From Bacteriovoracaceae bacterium (GTDB taxonomy: Bacteria; Bdellovibrionota; UBA1018), in contig CANFJX010000002.1 in assembly GCA_947447665.1 (NCBI GenBank), forward strand, positions 62,001 through 126,000: 64,000 nucleotides of DNA. Reading direction: 5' to 3'. This document shows positions 8,063 through 16,843 of this stretch, in pieces. Position numbers and translations under genes: made by a program. The stretch's first letter is position 1; every line of letters starts with the position of its first letter. The notes under the pieces were generated by a model that worked only from the letters and a program-made list of their open reading frames with translations, ran no database searches and was not told where the DNA came from.

Positions 8063-9463
8063 ATGAATCGTCTTGCCGTCATAAATTTAGTCGGTCTATC
8101 CGAGCGCATTCTGGGTGATTCGACTCCGTTTTTGAATTCTTGGATTAGGCGATTCGGGAAGCGCAAAATCACGCCTATTCTCCCGGCTCTGACCTGTTCA
8201 ACTCAGTCTACCTATTTGACTGGGTCTCACCCTTCTAATCACGGTGTCGTTGGAAATGGTTGGTATTTTCGTGATGTTTCACAAGTGCAGTTCTGGCGTC
8301 AGTCTAATTCCCTTGTGCAAGGCGAGAAACTCTGGGAAACGGCTAGGAAAATAGATCAGAGCTTTACGTGTGCTAATCTTTTCTGGTGGTTCAATATGTA
8401 TTCTACGGTCGATTATTCAATCACGCCTCGACCTATTTATCGTGCGGATGGTTTGAAAATCGCAGATATTTATACGGAGCCTGCGTTTCTACGTGAGAGC
8501 TTGCAAAATCAATTGGGACGGTTCCCTCTTTTTAAATTTTGGGGGCCTGGGGCGGATATTCAATCCAGCCAATGGATTGCGGATGCCTCGCGCCGCTTGG
8601 AGGAGCAGTTTGAGCCGACTCTTTCTCTGATCTACCTTCCTCACTTGGATTATTGCCTTCAAAAAGAGGGACCCCTCGGAGAAGGCGTTCCAGCCGAGCT
8701 GAAAAAAATCGATCAGACTTTGCAGCGATTGGTTGATTTTTTTTCCAGCCGGGAAGTGCGGGTGGTGATTCTCTCCGAGTATGGAATCAGCGACGTTCAG
8801 AGTCCGGTGCCGTTGAACCGGTTTCTAAGAGAAAAGGGCTTTCTCAAAGTTCGAGAGGAGTGCGGAGAGGATCACTGGGATGCAGGTGTGAGTGATGCAT
8901 TTGCCGTCTGTGATCATCAAATTGCACATATCTATGTCAAGAATCCCGAACATATTTCGCGAGTGAGGAAGCAGGTCGAGACACTCCCGGGTGTGGATGG
9001 AGTGCTTGATCGGGTCGGGCAAGCTACCTATGGACTCAATCACTCGCGGAGCGGGGAACTCGTGGCGATCGCTGCTCCCGGGCACTGGTTTTCCTACGAG
9101 TTTTGGCTAGATGATCGGCGTGCCCCGGATTTTGCTCGAACTGTGGATATTCATCGAAAACCCGGCTATGATCCCGCCGAACTTTTTATGGACGATGGGA
9201 TTCGCTTCCCACGATTGAAGGTCGCTAAAAATCTTTTGAAGCGTCATTTAGGTTTCCGATACTTGATGGATCTAATTCCCCTCCATGGTCGAAACGTGAA
9301 GGGTTCGCATGGGCGCTCCGCCGCAGATCCCCTGGACTTTCCGCTTTTTCTTTCAGACCAACCCTTTGAGAATCTTGATCTTCATCCGCTGCAAGTGAAG
9401 CAGCTTCTTCTTGAACATTTATTCGACCCCAAAGAAAGGGATCCGATCCATGAAGCCTGTTAA
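8063..9463 (+). CDS. eboF: EboF, alkaline phosphatase/nucleotide pyrophosphatase-like protein
   Basis: 466 residues of the alkaline-phosphatase-fold type I phosphodiesterase group. The ATG at 8063 has GGAGG 6 bases upstream; the TTG at 8060 is too close to it. The nucleophile region is seen as PALTCSTQSTYLTGSHPSNHG, with Thr or Ser as nucleophile, then LPHLDYCLQ (Asp) and a C-terminal GHWFSYEFW and DIHRKPGYDP. The metal-binding Asp-His-Gly of classical members is replaced by SEYGIS, a variation that I believe is common among EboF proteins but could not check. It is cytoplasmic by sequence. It overlaps eboD by 14 bases, so the two are co-translated. Confidence 0.82.
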   Translation: MNRLAVINLVGLSERILGDSTPFLNSWIRRFGKRKITPILPALTCSTQSTYLTGSHPSNHGVVGNGWYFRDVSQVQFWRQSNSLVQGEKLWETARKIDQSFTCANLFWWFNMYSTVDYSITPRPIYRADGLKIADIYTEPAFLRESLQNQLGRFPLFKFWGPGADIQSSQWIADASRRLEEQFEPTLSLIYLPHLDYCLQKEGPLGEGVPAELKKIDQTLQRLVDFFSSREVRVVILSEYGISDVQSPVPLNRFLREKGFLKVREECGEDHWDAGVSDAFAVCDHQIAHIYVKNPEHISRVRKQVETLPGVDGVLDRVGQATYGLNHSRSGELVAIAAPGHWFSYEFWLDDRRAPDFARTVDIHRKPGYDPAELFMDDGIRFPRLKVAKNLLKRHLGFRYLMDLIPLHGRNVKGSHGRSAADPLDFPLFLSDQPFENLDLHPLQVKQLLLEHLFDPKERDPIHEAC

Positions 9464-10646
9464 TGGAGTGGAGGTCTCAAATCCCATTCAACTCTCTTTG
9501 AATCACCGAGTCTTCTTTTCTCGCGATGTTTTTAGTCCAAAAAGTCAGCTCCTTTTCAGCCAGTTATCGATGCCTGAAGATCTTAATCCGGCGAGGTGTC
9601 TTGTTTTCATGGATGAAGGTCTCGTGGACCATAACCCCGATCTTCCTCGTGTTATTGACGATTATTTCTCCAGAAATAGCTCCCAAGTGGCGCTCGTCGG
9701 AGAGCCTAAGATTATTTCCGGCGGGGAGAAAGCGAAATCAGACTTAAAAAACTTTTTGCGAATTCTGAAAGAAATTGAGTCTCATCGACTTTGTCGCCAC
9801 TCCTACGTGATCGCGGTCGGTGGTGGTGCCGTCCTGGACGCCGTGGGTTTTGCGGCGAGCCTGGTTCACCGGGGTTTGAGGCAGGTGAGAGTGCCCACGA
9901 CGGTACTGGCTCAGTGTGACGCTGGGATCGGGATTAAGAATGGCATCAATTGGCGCGGTCAGAAGAATTTCTTAGGAACTTTTCAAGTTCCTCACTTGAT
10001 TTTGAATGATTTTAAGCTCCTAGAGACCCTCACTGACGAAGACTGGCGGGATGGAACTGCTGAGGCCGTTAAAGTGGCTTTAATTCGTGATCGAGAATTT
10101 TTTGAATGGATTGAGAAAAATACTAAGGAAATCATGTCGAGAGACTCTGATGCGATGGAGCTCCTCATTCGTCGATGTGCTGAGCTTCATCTGAGGCAAA
10201 TAACAAAGGGAGGGGATCCCTTCGAGCTAGGTTCATCTCGACCCCTCGATTTTGGACATTGGTTGGCCCATAAGCTGGAAAGGACCTCAGGATTTCAATT
10301 AACTCATGGTCATTCCGTGGCTGTGGGCATTGCTGTGGATAGCCTCTACTCTTCACGACTGGGGCTCCTTTCGCCAGATGAGTTCGAGCGGATTTTGTTT
10401 TGTCTGAGTGAGCTCGGGTTCCCGCTCAGGGTAGTGAATCGGATCGATCCTGGAGCTGGTTTGAAGGGGGAGGGGCTGATTGAGGCGCTTCTCGGCGGGG
10501 TCGCTGATTTTCAGGAGCATCTTGGAGGTCGCCTTACTTTGACACTCATAAAGGAAATTGGAGTGCCAGTGGAAGTGTCTGAAATCGATGGCTACCAAAT
10601 GAGGCAAGTTCTGCGCAAAATCATCCTGGGTTCAGCCGATTTTTAA
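9450..10646 (+). CDS. eboD: EboD, 3-dehydroquinate-synthase-like enzyme
   Basis: 398 residues of the sugar phosphate cyclase superfamily. The ATG at 9450 lies inside the end of eboF with AAAGGGA about 8 bases upstream; an earlier in-frame start at 9411 has no such site. The NAD-binding turn VGGGAVLD and the metal ligands Glu (DGTAEAVKVALI), His (DFGHWLAHKLE) and His (LTHGHSVAVGI) are all present, so it should be catalytically competent with a metal ion and NAD. It is not the housekeeping AroB by context. EboD probably makes a cyclitol-like precursor used by the other ebo enzymes (inference). No hydrophobic segments; last gene of the cluster. Confidence 0.85.
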   Translation: MKPVNGVEVSNPIQLSLNHRVFFSRDVFSPKSQLLFSQLSMPEDLNPARCLVFMDEGLVDHNPDLPRVIDDYFSRNSSQVALVGEPKIISGGEKAKSDLKNFLRILKEIESHRLCRHSYVIAVGGGAVLDAVGFAASLVHRGLRQVRVPTTVLAQCDAGIGIKNGINWRGQKNFLGTFQVPHLILNDFKLLETLTDEDWRDGTAEAVKVALIRDREFFEWIEKNTKEIMSRDSDAMELLIRRCAELHLRQITKGGDPFELGSSRPLDFGHWLAHKLERTSGFQLTHGHSVAVGIAVDSLYSSRLGLLSPDEFERILFCLSELGFPLRVVNRIDPGAGLKGEGLIEALLGGVADFQEHLGGRLTLTLIKEIGVPVEVSEIDGYQMRQVLRKIILGSADF

Positions 10647-10695
10647 GGTCGAATTCGCCTGACAGGAAAAATTAATTTTCCTTAAAAGCTTACAC

Positions 10696-10724
10696 TTGAC
10701 ACGTAGTTTAAATTCTGAATAGTT
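10696..10724 (+). promoter_or_regulatory. Candidate sigma-70 promoter of the S41 peptidase gene
   Basis: A perfect TTGACA at 10696-10701 is followed after 17 bases by ATAGTT, a poor -10 match. It lies about 85 bases before the next start codon, between eboD and the peptidase gene. Confidence 0.3.
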
Positions 10725-10809
10725 ACAAGTTCATAGGCTTCCAACTCTGGAGGCGTCAGTTGAGTGTGTGGCAGATATTGTGTGTTATTAGATAGAGCGG
10801 GGGAAATAA

Positions 10810-12783
10810 ATGATTTTTGCTAATGACTTGATGAAATCTCGAGGCCTCATCTTAGGTCTTTTTTTAACTTTATTCATTGCTTGTGATCCGGTTCCCAGTA
10901 AGATTTTGACTCCGGCTCAAAAAGAAGCTGATATGAAGTGGGTCTATTCGATTTTCGAGGAGAACTACGCACCTCTCGAATATAAAGCAAAACGTTATGG
11001 GTTTAATTTTGAAGAGCTCAAGACGAAGTACCTGGACCTCGCGGCAGCAACCGCTACCAATGATGAATTTTACTTGCTCATGAGGCGATTCGTAGCTGAG
11101 TTTAAGGATGCGCATACTTCTGCATCTTTGAACGATGGCGGATTTCCAAATCGATCGAAAATCGCCTACCTCGGCTTCTCAGGAAAGAGAAAGGGCAATT
11201 CTTTTCTAGTGACCGAAGTCCTGCCGACTCTGAAAAAGAAGGGTTCGCATTTTCCGATTAACGAAGGAGATGAGATTACTGAGCTCGATGGTAAACCCCT
11301 GATTCAATGGATCGAGGAAGGTGTGGTGAGTTTGGAGCATTTGGGGCAGCCCGATTCCAATCTGACCTTCCATATGAATCGATTGTTTACACGCGTTTCC
11401 CTAGCTCAAACTCTACCGACAGAGACGAGTGCCATTCTCACCGTCAAGAAGCTCGGTATGGTTGGTTTGTTAAAAAAGAGGCTTCGGGATGAAATCGGTG
11501 ATGAGCTTGGCATTGATTTCGGTACAGATGGAGAGGAGGGCGACGTGAGTCGCCTCACGGTTCCGTGGATCGTCAAGGACATGTATGATTTTAAAAAGGA
11601 GCAGAAGGAAGCGACTCGTGGCAATGCATCCGTGTCCGAAGTCGAGGAAGGTGATCCCAGTGGTACGGGTTACTTTAGTTTTAAGGACCCTGTAGACGGA
11701 GCTCTTTCATTCTTAGGCTTTAGAAATTTTGATGGGAGCTTCCAAAATCCTGCTTCTTTCACTCGTCAGATCTTGGATCGGAGCCGGCTTGCATTTTTAG
11801 AGTCCTTTTATATTCCGAATCAGATCGAAAGCTGGACCTCTGATGTCACTTTAGATGCTCAGGGTTTACCGGTGGCCGCTGTGCAAACCCCTCTAGATAA
11901 GTTTAAGAAGCTACGGTCAATTCCAGAAGAAGTGCGTTGGGTCACTTCTGAAAACGCCACTTTTCCTACCTATATTGCCCATGAAGTCAAGGGTAATCAG
12001 GTCAGGTTGGTAGCCACGATGTATCTGGACACATTCGCTCCGAAAGCTAAAACAGCGGCAGTCTTAGAAGAGTTCAAGGACACTTTAGATCACATTGCTT
12101 TCTATGGAGCCACGGATCTCATTATTGATTTGGTAAATAACGGAGGAGGATCACTCGGACTTGGAATGAAACTGGCACAAGCTCTTTCTTCAGAAAAAGT
12201 CGAAATGCCTGCGATTCAATTCCGGAATAGCCAATCATGGATTAATCAATTCGAGTCTCAGAGTTTAGAGGCTCCATCGGACGCTGAACGCGAACTCGCA
12301 CGGCGCGTTTTCACTCAGTTAGTTGAGGAAGATAAGAAGGGAATGAGACTTTCGAGTCCCGTGAATGCAGACATCTTGATCCCCTTTGAGCTCCAGCCCA
12401 ATGAAAACGTTCGGTCCAAGCTCAATATCGTCCTCATGGTCAACGAAATGTGCGCTTCCATGTGTGATATTTTCGCCGCGATTTTACAAGACAACCAGAT
12501 GGCTCGGGTGATCGGCTCGAGGACGATGGGCGCTGGCGGGAATGTGGTGACTCACTATGAGTCTCCGAACAGTCATCTCGAACTTCGCCAAACCGAGTCC
12601 CTCATCGTCAGGCGCGCGGTAAAAAATGGAAAAGTTGAGCTCGCTCAATATATTGAAAACAACGGAGTTGAACCCGATGTTTCATTACCCGTGAGTGAAA
12701 TGGTTGAGGGAAAATATCGTAGACTCAGAGACAAGGCTGTTGAGCTCTTGTTAAATAATAAGAAAGTCAAACGTCGGAAATAG
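10810..12783 (+). CDS. S41-family (C-terminal processing type) peptidase lipoprotein
   Basis: 657 residues. An N-terminal signal ends in the lipobox LFIAC, so it is likely a lipoprotein. After a helical N-terminal region (about 30-130) and a PDZ-like segment around 130-220 (ITELDGKPLI), a long insert leads to the S41 core: NNGGGSLGLGMKLAQAL and NEMCASMCD with the candidate catalytic Ser at about residue 549, then GSRTMGAGGNVV. The core follows the tail-specific protease pattern (NxGG, xAS, TxGxGxxV). Its role is probably envelope protein turnover or maturation. It stands alone, with its own promoter-like site and a strong terminator. Confidence 0.82.
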   Translation: MIFANDLMKSRGLILGLFLTLFIACDPVPSKILTPAQKEADMKWVYSIFEENYAPLEYKAKRYGFNFEELKTKYLDLAAATATNDEFYLLMRRFVAEFKDAHTSASLNDGGFPNRSKIAYLGFSGKRKGNSFLVTEVLPTLKKKGSHFPINEGDEITELDGKPLIQWIEEGVVSLEHLGQPDSNLTFHMNRLFTRVSLAQTLPTETSAILTVKKLGMVGLLKKRLRDEIGDELGIDFGTDGEEGDVSRLTVPWIVKDMYDFKKEQKEATRGNASVSEVEEGDPSGTGYFSFKDPVDGALSFLGFRNFDGSFQNPASFTRQILDRSRLAFLESFYIPNQIESWTSDVTLDAQGLPVAAVQTPLDKFKKLRSIPEEVRWVTSENATFPTYIAHEVKGNQVRLVATMYLDTFAPKAKTAAVLEEFKDTLDHIAFYGATDLIIDLVNNGGGSLGLGMKLAQALSSEKVEMPAIQFRNSQSWINQFESQSLEAPSDAERELARRVFTQLVEEDKKGMRLSSPVNADILIPFELQPNENVRSKLNIVLMVNEMCASMCDIFAAILQDNQMARVIGSRTMGAGGNVVTHYESPNSHLELRQTESLIVRRAVKNGKVELAQYIENNGVEPDVSLPVSEMVEGKYRRLRDKAVELLLNNKKVKRRK

Positions 12784-12823
12784 TCTGATTTAGAAGTAGG
12801 CTGAATTTCCGTGGATCGTGTTG

Positions 12824-12855
12824 AAAACCTCCGGCTCAGCAAGCCGGAGGTTTTT
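12824..12855 (+). terminator. Strong Rho-independent terminator after the S41 gene
   Basis: AACCTCCGGCT pairs with AGCCGGAGGTT around a 5-base loop, followed by TTTTTG. It is GC-rich with a T run and lies about 40 bases after the stop codon. Confidence 0.88.
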
Positions 12856-12931
12856 GCGTTCAGCTCGTGCGCTCGATTAGCCGATTGCCCAAGAAGCTCG
12901 GAACTAAACTTGCTTAGTTAGTTGAGCGAAG

Positions 12932-14239
12932 ATGAGCGCAGTAGTTGTTGAGTCATTAATCCAGGCTTCGGTAGAAGATCAGAAAGTGGAGCTAGTTGAG
13001 CGCAAGGGGCTGGGACATCCTGACTCAATTTGCGACGCTCTAGCAGACGAGGGTTCAATCGCGCTCTGCCAGGAATATAAAAGAGTCTGTGGACGGGTCC
13101 TTCATCATAATCTCGATAAGGCAATGTTAGTGGCTGGAACGTCCAGTCCAAAAGTTGGCGGCGGGACCGTTGAAAAGCCCATGAAATTAATTCTAGGTGA
13201 CCGCGCCACCTTTAAGCACGAGGGTCGGTTCATCGACGTTCCAGAGATCGTTATTCAGGCAGCTAAAGATTGGATTCGTAGTCACCTGAAATGGGTCGAT
13301 CCGGAACGTCACGTCGTCTACCAGAGCGAAATTAAGCCTGGTTCTCCTGAGTTGGTGGGTCTTTTCGATCAAAACGCGATGACGGTGGGCATCCTCGATC
13401 GGTGTGGAGCACAGGATGAACTCCCAGGTGCACCGACTCTCTCGCCTCCACCAGGTGCAAACGATACCTCCGCTGCCGTGGGATTTGCGCCGCTAACGAA
13501 AACGGAGGAGATGGTTCTCTCAGTAGAGAGGTACTTAAATTCAGAACGATTCAAACAGCTTTTTCCGGGAACGGGAGAAGATATCAAGATCATGGGCTTT
13601 AGGCAGGGTCGGAGGGTTCGCCTCACAGTAGCGATTGCCTTTGTAGATTGTTTTGTCCCAAGCGCCAAGGCCTACTTTGAGAATAAGAAAAACATCCGAG
13701 AGCATTTGCAAAACTATCTCAAATCTTTTCAAAACGACTTTGAATCGATCCAGATCGATATCAATACGTTGGATAATCCTCTGGGTGGCGAATCTGGAAT
13801 GTATCTTACCGTTCTTGGCTTGTCAGCAGAAGGCGCAGATAGCGGCCAAGTTGGGCGTGGCAACCGAGCCAATGGTCTGATTTCTCTCAATCGCCCGCAA
13901 GGAGTTGAGGCTCATGCGGGGAAGAATCCGATTAACCACGTCGGTAAGATTTATTCTCACTTGGCTCATTACGTCGCAGGTCGGATTTATAACCAGGTCG
14001 GCGGAATTCGTGAAGTTTATGTTTATTTTTGTAGTCAAATCGGAAGACCTATTTCTGACCCCCTGATTGCATCCGTGAAGGTACTTTTAGATTCGAAGAC
14101 TGGACTGGACTCGATCAAGGCACCCATCGAAACGATCGTTAGAAATGAGCTTAGACAAATAAATGATTTTACCGCTAAACTTTCCTCACCCGCATCGCTT
14201 ACAGCTATCAACTTTTCTCGATCAGCGTCTTCATCATGA
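12932..14239 (+). CDS. mat: Archaeal-type methionine adenosyltransferase (S-adenosylmethionine synthetase)
   Basis: 435 residues that match the archaeal MAT family, not bacterial MetK. The N-terminus VELVERKGLGHPDSICD and the following HHNLDKAML..GGG pattern are family hallmarks, and GFRQGRRVRLTVAIAFVD and GGESGMYLTVLG are later core motifs. It converts methionine and ATP to S-adenosylmethionine in the cytoplasm. The archaeal type is known from a minority of bacteria, so transfer is plausible. It stands alone on the plus strand with a terminator upstream. Its last 32 bases overlap the end of the convergent BON-SRPBCC gene. Confidence 0.92.
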   Translation: MSAVVVESLIQASVEDQKVELVERKGLGHPDSICDALADEGSIALCQEYKRVCGRVLHHNLDKAMLVAGTSSPKVGGGTVEKPMKLILGDRATFKHEGRFIDVPEIVIQAAKDWIRSHLKWVDPERHVVYQSEIKPGSPELVGLFDQNAMTVGILDRCGAQDELPGAPTLSPPPGANDTSAAVGFAPLTKTEEMVLSVERYLNSERFKQLFPGTGEDIKIMGFRQGRRVRLTVAIAFVDCFVPSAKAYFENKKNIREHLQNYLKSFQNDFESIQIDINTLDNPLGGESGMYLTVLGLSAEGADSGQVGRGNRANGLISLNRPQGVEAHAGKNPINHVGKIYSHLAHYVAGRIYNQVGGIREVYVYFCSQIGRPISDPLIASVKVLLDSKTGLDSIKAPIETIVRNELRQINDFTAKLSSPASLTAINFSRSASSS

Positions 14240-15116
14240 GTAAATCGGAGTCAATTCGAGATCGAGGATCAAACCCCAGGGTACGGATCGCCTCGGAACC
14301 TAGAGCTCCTCCGGGAGGGGCATACGTGAGATGCACGGTGACTCGTGTCTTAAATCCTTTTGAAATACTTTTGAAGGTAATTTTTCCAGAATTCATGACG
14401 AGGGCTCCTGGGCAACTTTCCCAGGAGATTAATTGGCAAGGAATCATTTCGCGGATTCGAGCTTCCCAGTGCAGTGGAATTCCAGCGGGTCCCATGATTG
14501 TCCATGTGAAGCCCTGGATTTCATTAATTTTTACACTCTGGACGTAGGACATGAACCGCGAATAATTTTCGAAATGGCTCCAAAAGTCATAAACATTTTC
14601 TACGGGTGCATGAATTTCAATTTCCCGATCTAAGCTGACTCTGGGATGGAGTACGAGTTCAAAAAGTCGAGCTGTGTCAATGTTGGTGATTGCTCGAACT
14701 ACCGCCCCAAGTCCAAATCCAACCAATAGTATCCCACCTAGATCTTTTCTTCGGGTTCCTAAATAGGCAATCGATGCGCCAGAAAGACCGAGCAAAACTC
14801 GAATCCATGGAGAGAGGCTCCCGGGTACCCATTCAGTTCTTTCGTCGATTTTGTTCTCGAGGAGGAGTTCTTCGGTCCTGCCCTCGGTAGAATAAAGGAG
14901 TGACAACTGATTATGGATTTTTCTGATGCCTGGGACCGAGTAGATGACTTTCTCGATTTGATCCACTTCTTTTTCTAGAGCCGCGCCCTTCAATGTTGCT
15001 TCATTGTCTTTAATAGCAACCTCAATCGCTTCGGGATGAGACGATGCCCTTCTTAAAAGCGCACGAATCATCTCGAGTCGATGATCTCCGGATTCTAAAG
15101 CGGTGGGTTGATTCAT
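14208..15116 (-). CDS. BON - transmembrane - SRPBCC (START-like) membrane protein
   Basis: 302 residues. About 15-80 resembles a BON domain (AIEVAIKDNEATLKG, VYSVPGIRKIHN), about 100-145 has two short hydrophobic segments of the YgaP/DUF2892 kind (VLLGLSGASIAYLGTRR, GGILLVGFGLGAVV), and 160-302 is a polyketide-cyclase/START-like domain (IEIHAPVENVYDFWSHFENYSRFM). Such proteins are thought to bind a hydrophobic ligand at the inner membrane. It ends a carotenoid operon, 18 bases after the CBS gene, so it may hold a carotenoid or isoprenoid (inference). Confidence 0.75.
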   Translation of the reverse strand: MNQPTALESGDHRLEMIRALLRRASSHPEAIEVAIKDNEATLKGAALEKEVDQIEKVIYSVPGIRKIHNQLSLLYSTEGRTEELLLENKIDERTEWVPGSLSPWIRVLLGLSGASIAYLGTRRKDLGGILLVGFGLGAVVRAITNIDTARLFELVLHPRVSLDREIEIHAPVENVYDFWSHFENYSRFMSYVQSVKINEIQGFTWTIMGPAGIPLHWEARIREMIPCQLISWESCPGALVMNSGKITFKSISKGFKTRVTVHLTYAPPGGALGSEAIRTLGFDPRSRIDSDLLMMKTLIEKS

Positions 15117-15134
15117 GGGTATGAGCCTCGTTCT

Positions 15135-15548
15135 TTAGGCTGCCTTCTCTTGCTCGGATTCTTGGAGCATTTCTCCTAGAGTCCTCATTGCATCTTCCGC
15201 TGTAAAAATCCCGGCTAACTGACCATCCCGCACGACCAGCGCGCAGCCGTATCGATGTTCGGCCATGTAGAGTGCGACATTTCTCAGCGATACGACCGTC
15301 TCTACGGTGTAGGGCTTCTTGATCATAAGATCGCTCACCTGCATGTGGTCAGATCGCTCAAATGCGGATGCTAGTTTAATATCCCGATCGGTGATCAGTC
15401 CGATCACTTGGCCAGTGTCATCGACTACGGGGAGATGGTAAATTGACTTCTTGCGCATCAAACCGAGCGCCTCTTGGATCAGGGAATCCTTTTTGATCAC
15501 CATAGGATTTGGAGTCATAAAATTTTGGATTTTTTTTTGATGAGGCAT
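15135..15548 (-). CDS. Two-CBS-domain protein
   Basis: 137 residues made up of two CBS motifs: MTPNPMVIKKDSLIQEALGL with VVDDTGQVIGLITDRDI, and MIKKPYTVETVVSLRNVA with VVRDGQLAGIFTAEDAMR. CBS pairs bind adenosine nucleotides and act as energy sensors or regulators. It has no catalytic domain. It sits in the tail of the carotenoid operon, 55 bases after the secreted protein gene, which is the widest gap in that operon. Confidence 0.85.
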   Translation of the reverse strand: MPHQKKIQNFMTPNPMVIKKDSLIQEALGLMRKKSIYHLPVVDDTGQVIGLITDRDIKLASAFERSDHMQVSDLMIKKPYTVETVVSLRNVALYMAEHRYGCALVVRDGQLAGIFTAEDAMRTLGEMLQESEQEKAA

Positions 15549-15603
15549 TCGATCCGCCTTTCTTTGGTTCGCTATGCGAGCCTCAATTGCAGAATCGGTG
15601 CCG

Positions 15604-16233
15604 CTAAAGGAGTTTCACAACCCAAGGAAGCAGACGCGTTTTGACTTTCGCCATCTTATCAAAGCAAATGTTTTGAGCGATCGGTGCGAAGATGAAGTCA
15701 ATTGCAAACCATGGCCGCTCGACTTTTACCTCGTTTCTAAAATTGATCAGAATCGAGGCAGGGTCGTTGATATCGACTACCATGAGGAAGTTCACTGATT
15801 TAAGAAAACCGGCCATTCCCGAAGCAGATACCTTCTTTGAGTGAGTCTGATACACGAGCTGACCCTTTTGGTTTGTCTGGATCTCTGCTTCTTCTCGGAT
15901 GGTGACGTCGCCCCCGTCCTCCTGTATCCGATGAGATACGTCCCACTTTAAAGAGGGGCTCGATCTGAGAGCTTCTTCGCTGGGTTTTTCGTAGAGGATT
16001 GATTCCGCATGGATTTTACCAATGATCCCTGCTTTGAGGTCGTCCAAAATGACTCTGGTTTTCGTGGGAGTTACCTTGCATTCCATTACCAGGTCTCCGT
16101 GGAACACGCCCTGTTTCGATTCAGCGGGTGATGCCCAGTGGGGTTCGGCGCAAAGAGGAACGGGCGACTCGATGCCGAAGCATGTGGATGAGTAGAGGAT
16201 GGATAATAGTGAAAGTAGGATCGACCGAATCAT
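15604..16233 (-). CDS. Secreted protein of unknown function in the carotenoid operon
   Basis: 209 residues with a clear signal peptide (MIRSILLSLLSILYSSTCFG). The mature part is mostly beta-strand-like and contains no motif I recognise. The C-terminal region is FDKMAKVKTRLLPWVVKLL, amphipathic and basic. It is 7 bases downstream of the 5-TM protein gene and probably co-transcribed with crtB and crtI. No function can be given. Confidence 0.6.
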   Translation of the reverse strand: MIRSILLSLLSILYSSTCFGIESPVPLCAEPHWASPAESKQGVFHGDLVMECKVTPTKTRVILDDLKAGIIGKIHAESILYEKPSEEALRSSPSLKWDVSHRIQEDGGDVTIREEAEIQTNQKGQLVYQTHSKKVSASGMAGFLKSVNFLMVVDINDPASILINFRNEVKVERPWFAIDFIFAPIAQNICFDKMAKVKTRLLPWVVKLL

Positions 16234-16240
16234 TTAATTC

Positions 16241-16843
16241 CTAAATTAATGGAATATAAGCAAGAGTTTCCTTAACGCCAGGATAGCCTGCTTCGAACCA
16301 GGTCCACCAGGAGAGAATCATGATGAGATGGCCTAGGAAAATAAAAAAGTGGCTCCACATTTCGATCCGGTCAGAGTTACCCTCCATGTAGCGCTTCCAG
16401 TGCATCCATTCATCGATGACGCTGTAGAAAATCGATAAGATGATCAAAACGAGCGAGGGAATCCTAAAAAAAACAGGGGCATGATAAGCCAGGCAAAGGG
16501 AGATACAGCTAGCGACCCCAGCGAAGATCGTAATGAGGTGGACTAGTCTTTCACCGCTCTTGAGTGCTTCTTTATAGGCGGTTTGATGACCGATCGTATC
16601 GAATGCAATAGCACCGATAAAAATGAAGGTTCCAATCGGGACATTCCAAACGTATGCAGGATAGTGGACTTCGTGAACCCATCCCGTGATGACAAATCCG
16701 GCGGTGCAGAACAAGAGTCCCAGCATCATTCCGACCCATCGAACGTAATAAAGCCAATCGTCCCGTTCAAAGGACTTAATCCGGTTCGCGTAGGCGATTG
16801 TATCTTGAAAAAAAGTACCTGAAAGATTTGAGGATGAGTTCAT
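16241..16843 (-). CDS. Five-TM histidine-rich membrane protein coupled to crtB
   Basis: 200 residues with five hydrophobic segments, at about 35-55, 68-88, 100-120, 126-146 and 165-185. Conserved-looking polar residues cluster at the membrane edges: WVHEVHYP, DTIGHQTAYKEA, ERLVH, DEWMHWKRYM and SHFFIFLGH. This His pattern could bind iron or haem but fits no hydroxylase family I know. Its ATG overlaps the crtB stop by 4 bases, which indicates strict coupling with phytoene synthase. Possible roles are carotenoid modification, binding or transport. I do not recognise a family. Confidence 0.6.
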   Translation of the reverse strand: MNSSSNLSGTFFQDTIAYANRIKSFERDDWLYYVRWVGMMLGLLFCTAGFVITGWVHEVHYPAYVWNVPIGTFIFIGAIAFDTIGHQTAYKEALKSGERLVHLITIFAGVASCISLCLAYHAPVFFRIPSLVLIILSIFYSVIDEWMHWKRYMEGNSDRIEMWSHFFIFLGHLIMILSWWTWFEAGYPGVKETLAYIPLI

